Assembly (NCBI GenBank): GCA_002317135.1
Contig: DCIX01000035.1
Span: forward strand, 1-64,000
DNA: 64,000 nucleotides
Direction of reading: 5' to 3'
Source: Bacteroidales bacterium UBA1715
GTDB lineage: Bacteria > Bacteroidota > Bacteroidia > Bacteroidales > UBA1715
The notes under the pieces are model-generated. The model made no database searches. It had not been told where the DNA came from and was given only the letters and a program-made list of their open reading frames with translations. Positions 52,069-60,700 of the stretch are shown piece after piece; positions within the stretch are counted from its first letter, which is position 1, and every line of letters begins with the position of its first letter. Made by a program: the position numbers and the translations under genes.

Positions 52069-52803
52069 TTAGCGTCTTTGACGACAAACTTCGTACACGC
52101 ACATTGCCGTTGCTGCTGCTACATTCAAGGAGGAAATTTCTCCTGTCATTGGAATTTTAATGCAACTATTTGCCATATCAATAATGCTTGCTTCTATGCC
52201 ATCTTCTTCTGCACCAAAAACGAGTGCCAATGGTTGTGTTAAGTCTGCATCATAACAGTTTGCTGAGAATTTTTCGGCAGCACAAATCACCTGTAAACCA
52301 GATTCTTGCAAATATGAAATGGCTCCTTTTAATGAATGAACCTTACAAACAGGAATCTTAAATAGAGCTCCGGCTGAAGTTTTTACCGCGTCGGCACCGA
52401 TTTGTGCAGAACCTTTTTGTGGAATAATTATCGCATCTACGCCCATGCATTCGCAAGTACGGGTGATCGCTCCGAAATTGCGCACGTCACATACTTGGTC
52501 AAGAATAACTAAAAATGGATTTTTACCTTGCTCGAATAATTCAGGAACGATTTTATCTATTTCATGAAATTCAATAGGCGACATGAAAGCGATAATGCCC
52601 TGATGTGCTTTACGGGTGATTTTATTCAATTTCTCGATAGGCACAGTCTTTATTGTAACGTTTTGTTTACGTGCAAGATAAATAATCTCACGTATTTGCT
52701 CGTTGTCGGACTGTTTCTTTATGAGAATTTGATCAATAGGCTTGCAATCTTGTAAAGCTTCAAGTATTGCGTGTGTGCCGTATATCATTCCTGTCTGTTC
52801 CAT
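52069..52803 (-). CDS. rlmB: 23S rRNA 2'-O-methyltransferase RlmB-like (SpoU family)
   Basis: 244 residues. An N-terminal ribosomal-L30-like substrate-binding domain (MIYGTHAILEALQ, about residues 6-18) precedes the SPOUT methyltransferase domain. The SpoU motifs are LDQVCDVRNFGAITRTCECM (motif 1), LALVFGAEEDGI (motif 2) and IPMTGEISSLNVAAATAMCV (motif 3), which form the trefoil-knot SAM site. RlmB methylates G2251 of 23S rRNA; related family members modify tRNA, so the exact target is by family likeness. It ends an operon argH - DUF3467 - rlmB with 1-2 nt gaps. Confidence 0.93.
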   Translation of the reverse strand: MEQTGMIYGTHAILEALQDCKPIDQILIKKQSDNEQIREIIYLARKQNVTIKTVPIEKLNKITRKAHQGIIAFMSPIEFHEIDKIVPELFEQGKNPFLVILDQVCDVRNFGAITRTCECMGVDAIIIPQKGSAQIGADAVKTSAGALFKIPVCKVHSLKGAISYLQESGLQVICAAEKFSANCYDADLTQPLALVFGAEEDGIEASIIDMANSCIKIPMTGEISSLNVAAATAMCVYEVCRQRR

Positions 52804-52804
52804 A

Positions 52805-53110
52805 CTATGCTTGTGCGTTTCCGCCTATGTTAGGAAGCGGGAAGTTGTTAGTTGTTTGTTTTATTGGTCCGTTATGTTGTTCGTATTTTTGAACATTTTC
52901 TTGCAAAGCAAAAAGAAGTTTTTTTGCGTGTTCTGGTGTAAGAATCACACGAGACATAACTTTTGCCTTTGGCATACCTGGCATCATTCGAATGAAATCA
53001 AGAATAAATTCTGTATTTGAATGAGATATAACGGCAAGATTGGAATAAATACCGTCTGCAACGTCAGCAGGTAGGTCTATACTGATTTGTTGTTCTTTTT
53101 TTTCTTCCAT
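52805..53110 (-). CDS. DUF3467 protein
   Basis: 101 residues. ISIDLPADVADGIYSNLAVI (about residues 9-28), EFILDFIRMMPGMPKAKVMS and RVILTPEHAKKLLFALQENV are the conserved blocks of DUF3467, a small widespread family of unknown function in which a beta-sheet core is followed by one helix. The Pro/Asn-rich C-terminus is variable. It is co-transcribed with argH (2 nt) and rlmB (1 nt). Confidence 0.9.
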   Translation of the reverse strand: MEEKKEQQISIDLPADVADGIYSNLAVISHSNTEFILDFIRMMPGMPKAKVMSRVILTPEHAKKLLFALQENVQKYEQHNGPIKQTTNNFPLPNIGGNAQA

Positions 53111-53112
53111 GA

Positions 53113-54462
53113 TTATTTTACTAATGTTTCTAATTGTTTCGCAACTTGTTCGAAAGGAAATTCGTTGTAAACGCTATCGAATTTTGCTTTGATTTTGTCG
53201 TTGCAAAGGTTGCCGATACTTCCTTCGTGAGTGTGGTTCGCTTTTCTTTCAGCTTTGAATTCACCATGTTTAATATCCAATCCGACTTTTTTATAGGCGT
53301 CGCGGAAAGGCATACCTTCATATGTAAGGCGGTTTACTTCGTCCACACTGAAAATGTAGTCGTACATTGGATCGTCAAGAATGTTGTCGGCAATCTTTAT
53401 GTTGTTCAACATAAGCATCATCATATCAATACAACTTTGAACTTCGGTAAATCCTGGGATGATACATTCTTTAATTATTTGTAAATCACGATTATATCCG
53501 AATGGTAGATTTGTCGTAATGAATGTAATTTCGGTTGGTAATGCTTGAATTTTATTTGATTTTGCACGGATAATTTCGAACACATCAGGGTTCTTTTTGT
53601 GAGGCATAATGCTTGAACCAGTCGTCAATTCTTCTGGAAAAGAAACAAAATGGAAATTTTGGTTCATAAACAAACACATTTCCATTGCCATTTTCGACAA
53701 TGTAGAAGAAATGCTTGCTAATGCGTAACTCGTGATTTTTTCAACTTTACCGCGTCCCATTTGGGCATACATAACATTGTAATTCAATGTCTCGAAACCA
53801 AGCAATTCGGTTGTCATTGTTCTATTCAATGGGAACGACGAACCATATCCAGCAGCAGAACCAAGAGGGTTTTGGTTCGCTATTTTGTATGCAGCCAAAA
53901 GTAGTTGTAAATCGTCAACAAGACTTTCTGCGTAGCAACCAAACCACAAACCAAATGACGAAGGCATAGCAATTTGTAGATGTGTGTAGCCCGGCATCAA
54001 AACAGCTTTGTATTGTTCGCTAAGTTTTTGCAAAAGTGTGAATAAATCTTGAACACTTTTTGCTGTGTCTTGAATTGCATCGCGAAGATACAATTTCATA
54101 TCAAGAAGAACTTGGTCGTTACGAGAGCGGCCGCTATGAATTTTCTTTCCGACGTCGCCTAATTTCTCTGTTAGTAAAAATTCTACTTGTGAGTGAACAT
54201 CTTCAACATGGTCTTCTATCTTGAAGTTTCCTGCCAAGACATCCTTATATATGTTTTTTAATTCAGCTTGAACTTGTGCAAGTTCTTCTTTTGTAAGCAA
54301 ACCAATTGACTCCAGCATTCGTGTATGTGCAAGATTTCCAAGCACATCAGCCTTAGCCAAATACACATCAAATTCTTTGTCTTTTCCAACTGTAAAAGTT
54401 GATACTTTTTCATTTGGGGCAACATCTTTTTGCCAAAGAGTTGTAGAATGTTTTTCTGCCAT
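53113..54462 (-). CDS. argH: Argininosuccinate lyase
   Basis: 449 residues from the ATG at 54462 (MAEKHSTTLWQKD); an upstream in-frame ATG at 54546 would precede the -7 box TATCTTTG at 54485-54492. Splits argininosuccinate into arginine and fumarate, the last step of arginine synthesis. Fumarase/aspartase superfamily signature TTGSSIMPHKKNPDVFE (about residues 277-293), with the mobile-loop catalytic Ser in GSSIMPHKKN; SGRSRNDQV near residue 113 and PGYTHLQIAMPSSFG near 158 are ArgH-specific. It heads the argH - DUF3467 - rlmB operon. Confidence 0.95.
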   Translation of the reverse strand: MAEKHSTTLWQKDVAPNEKVSTFTVGKDKEFDVYLAKADVLGNLAHTRMLESIGLLTKEELAQVQAELKNIYKDVLAGNFKIEDHVEDVHSQVEFLLTEKLGDVGKKIHSGRSRNDQVLLDMKLYLRDAIQDTAKSVQDLFTLLQKLSEQYKAVLMPGYTHLQIAMPSSFGLWFGCYAESLVDDLQLLLAAYKIANQNPLGSAAGYGSSFPLNRTMTTELLGFETLNYNVMYAQMGRGKVEKITSYALASISSTLSKMAMEMCLFMNQNFHFVSFPEELTTGSSIMPHKKNPDVFEIIRAKSNKIQALPTEITFITTNLPFGYNRDLQIIKECIIPGFTEVQSCIDMMMLMLNNIKIADNILDDPMYDYIFSVDEVNRLTYEGMPFRDAYKKVGLDIKHGEFKAERKANHTHEGSIGNLCNDKIKAKFDSVYNEFPFEQVAKQLETLVK

Positions 54463-54484
54463 TACTTTCTTATTTAAGTCTTCG

Positions 54485-54492
54485 CAAAGATA
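54485..54492 (-). promoter_or_regulatory. -7 box TATCTTTG for argH
   Basis: Minus-strand exact TAnnTTTG match, 22 nt upstream of the chosen argH ATG; it rules out the longer start at 54546. Confidence 0.6.
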
Positions 54493-54576
54493 TTGTTTTG
54501 TATTGAATAACGAAGAAAAGAATGTGCACAAAAAGGATAAACTCATTTTGTCGTTAGAATAATGTTGTAATGTTTT

Positions 54577-54942
54577 TTACTTTCGTTTCCTATACTTCTT
54601 TTGGGGCTCAGCAACCATTGTTGTGCCACGTTCGTCTTGTGAATATTGACGAGGTTCTTGTTTTTGAGTAAAAGTAGTGACAATAATGTCGTCATTCAAA
54701 ACGATAGACATCTTTGCTATCGTTGCAATGGTTAAGTTATGTGTGCCACAAAGCCATCGACTTACTTCAGTCTCAGTTTTGCCAAGAGCACGGGCAAAGT
54801 CTCGCTGTGTCATTCCTCGTTCTTCTAATAAATCATAAACTCTGTTGGCAATACTAACGCACAAATCAACCTGCTTTTGAATTTCGGGAGTTATAAGTTT
54901 ACGGCATTCTTCCATTATTGGATTAACTTTGTGTGTATTCAT
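54577..54942 (-). CDS. Helix-turn-helix antitoxin (HigA-like)
   Basis: 121 residues. A Cro/C1-type HTH covers about residues 47-85: MTQRDFARALGKTETEVSRW, then LCGTHNLTIATIAKMSIVL. The basic tail (QKKYRKRK) may also contact DNA. Its ATG overlaps the last 4 nt of the upstream gene (54939-55439), and the pair has toxin-first order as in higBA systems. It is expected to neutralise the toxin and repress the shared promoter by binding the duplicated operator at 55464-55511. Confidence 0.85.
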   Translation of the reverse strand: MNTHKVNPIMEECRKLITPEIQKQVDLCVSIANRVYDLLEERGMTQRDFARALGKTETEVSRWLCGTHNLTIATIAKMSIVLNDDIIVTTFTQKQEPRQYSQDERGTTMVAEPQKKYRKRK

Positions 54943-55439
54943 TTGTTATCCTCCTCTTTTATATAAAACTTCAATTCACCTTCTAATTGCGAACCTTTAA
55001 TAACTATCATCTTTCGGTTCTCTCGCATTTTTATTTCAAAATCAATTTTCTGGAGTCGTTCTACACATTTTTTCATATATGGGTCTTCTTCATATGTAGA
55101 TGTTGTTTTTACGCCTCCATTACCAAGTATCACAACTTTACGACTTATTACAATACAATAAACTCTTAAACGAGAAGAGTCAAGAAATTTTGCAGGTAAG
55201 GCTTGCACTCTATCCGAGCGATTACCTTCATAACGGAAATAGCGGTCTTCAGCAAAATTTTCTTTTATCACATTCAGTCGTGCAAATATCACTCCTAAAT
55301 CAGTTGCAAACTCTTCCTTGTTTTTATATTCAATTAAAAACTTTTCAAATTCTGTATACTCTTCTCCTTCAAAGCGTGGAGAGTATAAACTAACTTTTTC
55401 TCCTGTTTCTAGTAGCTCTATCAATAAATTTCTTTCCAT
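54939..55439 (-). CDS. Probable type II toxin (HigB/RelE-like)
   Basis: 166 residues. The middle reads RYEGNRSDRVQALPAKF-L-DSSRLRVYCIVISRKVVILGNGGVKT, the beta-strand plus basic-residue pattern of RelE/HigB-fold mRNA-interferases, followed by a C-terminal helix-strand. It overlaps the HTH antitoxin by 4 nt and heads a two-gene unit with its own promoter and operators. I judge the toxin identity from layout and fold-like pattern rather than a catalytic motif; a non-RelE partner protein of an HTH regulator is the alternative. Confidence 0.6.
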   Translation of the reverse strand: MERNLLIELLETGEKVSLYSPRFEGEEYTEFEKFLIEYKNKEEFATDLGVIFARLNVIKENFAEDRYFRYEGNRSDRVQALPAKFLDSSRLRVYCIVISRKVVILGNGGVKTTSTYEEDPYMKKCVERLQKIDFEIKMRENRKMIVIKGSQLEGELKFYIKEEDNK

Positions 55440-55462
55440 AATTATGTTATATGTGTGTATTG

Positions 55463-55492
55463 CAAAATTAACATAAAAGTTTAATTGTGCAA
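55463..55492 (-). promoter_or_regulatory. -33/-7 promoter (TTG-N19-TAATTTTG) of the toxin-antitoxin pair
   Basis: Minus strand: TTG at 55490-55492 and TAATTTTG at 55463-55470, 19 nt apart; the -7 box overlaps operator copy 1. Confidence 0.65.
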
Positions 55493-55511
55493 TAAAATTA
55501 ACATAAAAGTT
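55464..55511. promoter_or_regulatory. Duplicated operator: AAAATTAACATAAAAGTT x2
   Basis: Perfect 18-bp direct repeats at 55464-55481 and 55494-55511, start-to-start 30 bp (about three helical turns). One copy covers the -7 box and the other lies just beyond the -33 element. This is the layout of an autoregulated toxin-antitoxin operator. Confidence 0.7.
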
Positions 55512-55538
55512 GATTTTTCTACGGACGTATAAAAAAAA

Positions 55539-55556
55539 GCAACCCGTTTGGGTTGC
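55539..55556 (-). terminator. Terminator of the M20 deacylase operon
   Basis: GCAACCC / GGGTTGC stem with GTTT loop, followed on the minus strand by T8; 34 nt after the stop at 55591. Confidence 0.88.
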
Positions 55557-55590
55557 CGTTTTTGTAATGATATAATAATTTTATAATTAT

Positions 55591-56655
55591 CTATAATTTA
55601 ATATTTTCAAGTAATTTTATATATGTATTAATACCATCTTGTAATTCCGATTCGTAGATAAATTCATTTGCTGTGTGTGAACGAAGTGTATCGCCAGGAC
55701 CGATTTTTACAGAAGGAAATTTTGTCATGAACACTTGATCAGAAAGTGTTGGCGAACCAAACATTTCCAATCCTAATGCTTTCCCACTTTCTACTATTGG
55801 GTGTGTAGTGGAAATGCACGATGAATTGAGACGGAATGAACGTGCCGTTACTTCTGATTCAATAGATTGATTGATAATTTCGAATAATTCTTGATTGCTG
55901 TAGTGTTCGTTGCTGCGTACATCAACTACGAACGAACATTCTCCAGGAACAACATTGTGTTGTGTGCCTGCTTGAATGACAGTAACCGACATTTTTACTT
56001 CACCTAAAAATTCAGATACTTTCGGGAATTGATAGGTTCGGAACCATTCAATGTCGGACATTGCTTTATATATGGCATTTATGCCATTGGAATGTGCTGC
56101 GTGTCCGGATTTTCCGTGTGCTTTGCAGTCTAACACCATTAAACCTTTTTCGGCAACAGCCATTCGGAGACTGGTTGGCTCACCAACGATTCCGAATGAG
56201 ATTTCTGGTAAAGTTGGCATTACGCATTCTAATCCATTTTTCCCCGAAACTTCTTCTTCTGCCGAAGCAACCAAAATTAGGTTAAATGGTTTGTCTTCGA
56301 CTTTTTCGAAATGAAGGAATGTGAATATGAGTGACACAAGTGATGCTCCCGCATCGTTACTGCCAAGTCCGTAGATTTTACCATCCACGCTTACCGCATT
56401 GAAAGGGTCGTGGTTCCATCCGTCAGATGGTTTTACCGTATCGTGGTGGGAATTAAGCAAAATAGTTGGCTTATTTGAATCGAATTTTGATGATTTTACA
56501 ATCACATTGTTTACAATTCGTTCTGCTACAATGCCTTGCTTCTTGAAAAACTTTACAAGAAGTTCTGCCGTGCCATCCTCGCTACGACTGACAGAGAATG
56601 TTTCTATCAACGATGTAAGTAATCGTTTTGCTTGTTGAAATAGTTCTTGTTCCAT
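55591..56655 (-). CDS. M20 peptidase, acetylornithine/acetylcitrulline deacetylase-like
   Basis: 354 residues. Metallopeptidase M20 with both metal ligands visible: NSHHDTVKPSDGW (His and Asp, about residues 68-80), GSNDAGAS (bridging Asp), SAEEEVSGKNG (catalytic Glu-Glu) and VGEPTS. KSGHAAHSNG is the dimerisation-domain motif. These remove the N-acyl group from acetylornithine, or, in Bacteroidota that use the N-acetyl/succinyl-ornithine carbamoyltransferase route, from N-acylcitrulline. argH lies 1.1 kb away on the same strand, which supports an arginine-pathway role. Ends the hisH - S4 protein - deacylase operon. Confidence 0.85.
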   Translation of the reverse strand: MEQELFQQAKRLLTSLIETFSVSRSEDGTAELLVKFFKKQGIVAERIVNNVIVKSSKFDSNKPTILLNSHHDTVKPSDGWNHDPFNAVSVDGKIYGLGSNDAGASLVSLIFTFLHFEKVEDKPFNLILVASAEEEVSGKNGLECVMPTLPEISFGIVGEPTSLRMAVAEKGLMVLDCKAHGKSGHAAHSNGINAIYKAMSDIEWFRTYQFPKVSEFLGEVKMSVTVIQAGTQHNVVPGECSFVVDVRSNEHYSNQELFEIINQSIESEVTARSFRLNSSCISTTHPIVESGKALGLEMFGSPTLSDQVFMTKFPSVKIGPGDTLRSHTANEFIYESELQDGINTYIKLLENIKL

Positions 56656-56657
56656 AA

Positions 56658-57044
56658 TTATAGATAACCAAAGTCTTCTAACGCACGACGATCTTTTTTC
56701 GTTGGTCGACCGGCACCTTTATCACGATATACGGTGAAGACCATTTTTACATCTTCTAACTTTTGTAACTCGGATTGCGGAGTTACATCTTTTACAAAAT
56801 CAACGACAACCTTTGCGGACTCTCGTTGTGCCAATAATCCGAGGACTTCATACGAGCGCACAATAGGAGGTCGTTTGACGCAAACAACATCGCCAATCTT
56901 TACAATATGCGATGGCTTTACATTGACGCCACCGATTGAAACCTGGTTATTTTTGCATGCCGAAGTAGCAAGACTACGCGTCTTGTATAAGCGAACTGCC
57001 CATAACCATTTGTCGATACGAAGATTTTCTTCTGTTTTTGGCAT
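56658..57044 (-). CDS. S4-domain RNA-binding protein (HslR-like)
   Basis: 128 residues. The S4 domain at the N-terminus reads LRIDKWLWAVRLYKTRSLAT (about residues 8-27), followed by VSIGGVNVKPSHIVKIGDVV. The C-terminal part (YRDKGAGRPTKKDRRALEDF) is the conserved basic tail of HslR. HslR binds the 50S-nascent chain-tRNA complex of stalled ribosomes. It overlaps hisH by 1 nt and lies 2 nt before the deacylase gene. Confidence 0.92.
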   Translation of the reverse strand: MPKTEENLRIDKWLWAVRLYKTRSLATSACKNNQVSIGGVNVKPSHIVKIGDVVCVKRPPIVRSYEVLGLLAQRESAKVVVDFVKDVTPQSELQKLEDVKMVFTVYRDKGAGRPTKKDRRALEDFGYL

Positions 57045-57628
57045 TATAGTTCAATGAAGTTTTTAAGTATCTGTGCACCAACAGTTCCACTTTTTTCAGG
57101 GTGGAATTGGAATGCAAAGAAATTGTCTTTTTCAATGCCAGCACTGAAATCAAGTACATAGTTACAAGTTGCCGTAGAATGAGGATTCATTTCAGCATAA
57201 TAACTATGTACGAAATATACATAACTATCTGGATTTATATTCTTTAGCAACGTTCCAGAATAATTTCCAATGGTATTCCAGCCCATGTGAGGAATCTTTT
57301 CTGTTCCCGAAGGGAAGCGTTTTACATTCACATCGAAAATACCGAGACAGTCAACATCGCCTTCTTCTGAGTGTTTGCACATGAGTTGCATACCGAAGCA
57401 AATGCCAAGAAATGGTTGCTTTAATGAAACCAAAACTTCGTCTAAATGTCGTTCGCGAAGGTATGGCATTGCTGTTCCCGCATCGCCTACGCCTGGGAAA
57501 ATAATCTTGTCGGCTTTATATAATTCGTCAGGATTGTTCGTAACAATAGGGTCTATTCCTAAACGGTTCAATGCATATCGTACCGACTGTATGTTTCCGG
57601 CATTATATTTAACAATTGCAACTTGCAT
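57044..57628 (-). CDS. hisH: Imidazole glycerol phosphate synthase glutaminase subunit
   Basis: 194 residues. Class I glutamine amidotransferase that supplies ammonia to HisF in histidine synthesis. VAIVKYNAGNIQSVRYAL and FPGVGDAGTAMPYLRE are HisH-typical; the nucleophile Cys is in PFLGICFGMQLM (about residue 78), and FQFHPEKSG carries the His and Glu. No other his gene is in the window, so its partner hisF is elsewhere. First gene of a three-gene operon with a -7 box TATCTTTG at 57649-57656. Confidence 0.94.
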   Translation of the reverse strand: MQVAIVKYNAGNIQSVRYALNRLGIDPIVTNNPDELYKADKIIFPGVGDAGTAMPYLRERHLDEVLVSLKQPFLGICFGMQLMCKHSEEGDVDCLGIFDVNVKRFPSGTEKIPHMGWNTIGNYSGTLLKNINPDSYVYFVHSYYAEMNPHSTATCNYVLDFSAGIEKDNFFAFQFHPEKSGTVGAQILKNFIEL

Positions 57629-57648
57629 AATACTATATTTCGTAGGGT

Positions 57649-57656
57649 CAAAGATA
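57649..57656 (-). promoter_or_regulatory. -7 box TATCTTTG for the hisH operon
   Basis: Minus-strand exact TAnnTTTG match, 20 nt upstream of the hisH ATG. Confidence 0.6.
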
Positions 57657-57775
57657 AGAATTATTTGCTAAAACATTTGTTCTGTAATCATGAGATTTTG
57701 GGATAGGTGAAAAATGATGGGCTTTATTAGATAGACTAAGGTTTCAATCTGTTTGATGTTAGAATTTTGTTAGGC

Positions 57776-60700
57776 ATGGAGTCAATATTTTATGAAAAAT
57801 CCGTATATTCGTGCGAATGGAAAAAATTTTCACAAATGCATGCAATTATTCCTAAAATAATTGAGATAGGACAAAAGGGGAATACTGTACATACTATGCT
57901 CCCTGATATTTGCAACAGTATCTCAATATTTCCTGATACTATTGGTGTTCTTATAGCCTATAAAGGCTTGAATTACTATAGTTCTCATTTTACAATCAGT
58001 GGTCGAGTTCAAACACAAGAGTTGAGAATCGGCGGACAACCGATAGGTAGCATCACTATTTATTATAAGGAACCATCTGATTTTAAGATGCTTGAAGAAG
58101 AAGATTTGTTTGTGGCATCTACGTTGATTAGTGGTTTTATTTCAGAAAAAGCTTTGGTTGATGTTACGACTGTATGCAATGCCCAAGGAAATGAATTGGC
58201 TGCTATTGAACAAGTAAAAAACTTGATAAACGATGGCTTTTCGAACGACGAGCTATTGCAAAAAATTTGCGACATACTTCCACAATATTGGCAAGGTGGT
58301 GTTGGTACGTGTTGTCGTATCGTGTTTGATGAGGTTTCATATACATCGTATGGATTTAAGGAAACTTCATATTCTATGCGTGAATCGTTTGTCACTTTTG
58401 ATAACACGACAGGATTTATAGAGATTTTCTACAATCCTACCGATGATGCTCATTTTGAATTTTCTAAGGAAGAACACGATTTGGCGAATACAATAGGTAA
58501 TTTGATTTGTCGTTGCTTAAATGATGCAAAGGGCCGTTTGTTATCGAATAATCCAATATTAAATACTAATCCGACAAGCAAAGACAATCTTGCACGTGAG
58601 TCGTTGATTAACAATGAACAACCTTTGCAGAAATTGTTGAATGAGCAAACACTCGACAAATACATTTATCTTGATATGATGAAACACAAGGTTACGCAAA
58701 TATTGTTTGTTGCAACAATGTACGATGCGTTTAACCTTGAAAAAGATGATAGTTTCTTCGAAAAGTTTATGGGGCCAATCTATCAATACAGCATTTTTAC
58801 TTTGCCTCGTATTATTGGTGTTTCGTCGTATGAGCAAGCACTTGATTTGTTAAAGACGACTCATTTCGATTTGATTGTGCTTATGGTCGGTGCCGATGTG
58901 CAGAAGCCTTTAAGCTTTAGTTCTCAAATACGTACGATTACTACAGAAGTACCTATTTATTTGCTGTTAAATCCACGATCAAATATTGCTTATTTTGAGG
59001 ATATGGTTGCAAAAACGACCTTGTTCAATAAGGTGTTTGTTTGGAATGGCGACTCGCAGATTTTCTTTGCAATGGTGAAGTCGTTGGAGGATTTGGCCAA
59101 TGTGGAAAATGATACCAAAATCGGTTTGGTGCGTACCATGTTGCTGATTGAAGATTCTTCTCAATATTATTCAAAATATTTACCGGTAATTTTCTCTGTC
59201 TTGTTCAATCAAGTAGGTGAACAAATTGCTGACTTTGAGTCTAATGAATTGGAGAAATTGTCGAAAATTCGTTCAAGGCCGAAGTTGCTTTGGGCAAGCA
59301 ATTATGAGGAAGCTGCATTCTTGTTCAATAAGTATAAGGACTTTATGACATGCGTTATTTCCGATGCAGAGTTTGCTCGCAATGGTAGGTTAGACAAGGA
59401 GGCAGGTATTGCATTTTTGGAACATGTACGTGAATACAATAAGAATCTACCAATTCTGATTCAGTCTTCTGAAATGAAATATGCGATGTTTGCAAAGGAA
59501 ATTCATGCAAAATTCATCAACAAAAAGGCCGATAATTTGTTGGATAAAATTAAGAAATTCGTGATGCACAATTTCGGTTACGGAGACTTTGTATTCCGTA
59601 ATGGAAAGGGTGAACCAATTGCAAAAGCAAAGAATTTGCGTGAGTTTGAAATGTTGCTTCGCACGATTCCAGATGATTCGCTAAAATATCATGCCGACCA
59701 AAACCAATTCTCGGTATGGTTGATGGGTCGTGGGGAAATTGAGTTGGCAAAACAGTTGAATCCAATCAAGTTGTCGGATTTGAACGAAAGCGTTGAAGAA
59801 CTTCGCAAGATGAATAACATTATTCTTGACAAATATCGACAGACAAAGAAGCGTGGAAAAATCCTTGCTTTTGAGGAAACTGCCGTACTTGACGAAAAAA
59901 ATGTTGTGACGCTCGCTTCTGGTTCTCTTGGCGGTAAAGGTCGTGGTCTTGCTTTTGTGAATACGCTTATCAATAGTATAGATTTGAACCCATACGCAGA
60001 TAGAATTGCTATCCGTACACCAAAAACGGCAATTATCGGAACCGATGAATTTGAACTATTCTTGAAGCATAATTTTGCGAAAAAGAATTTGTTCTCGAAA
60101 GACTTGTCTGAGGAACAAATCAAGGATATGTTTATTGCAGCCCGCTTGTCTGATGATTTACGCAAAAAACTTGCGATTTTGTTGGAACAAGTTTCTAAAC
60201 CGCTTGCTGTTCGTTCGTCAAGTATATTCGAGGATTCTGTAACTCAACCACTTGCTGGTGTATTTAGCACTTATATTATTCCAAACAATAGTCCAGATTT
60301 GAATAAGCGTTTGGAAGACTTAGAAGTTGCAATTAAGTTGATTTATGCTTCGGTATATGGTGAACAGGTAAAGGAATTTTATAAATCGACGAACCATAAA
60401 CTCGAGGAAGAAAAGATGGCTATCGTTATTCAGGAGGTTGTGGGAAATTACTACGATAACTATTTTTATCCACATATCAGTGGTGTGGCACAGTCGTACA
60501 ACTATTATCCTGTTGCTCACATGAAGCCAGAGGAAGGTTTCTCTGTTTGTGCTGTTGGATTGGGATTTTATATTGTGGATGGAGGAAAGGCATATCGTTT
60601 TTCTCCTCACTATCCAAAAGTTGATATAATGAGCCCGAAAGATCAGATAGGTTCTTCGCAAACACAGTTCTATGCGGTTGACTTTACCAAAACAGATGTG

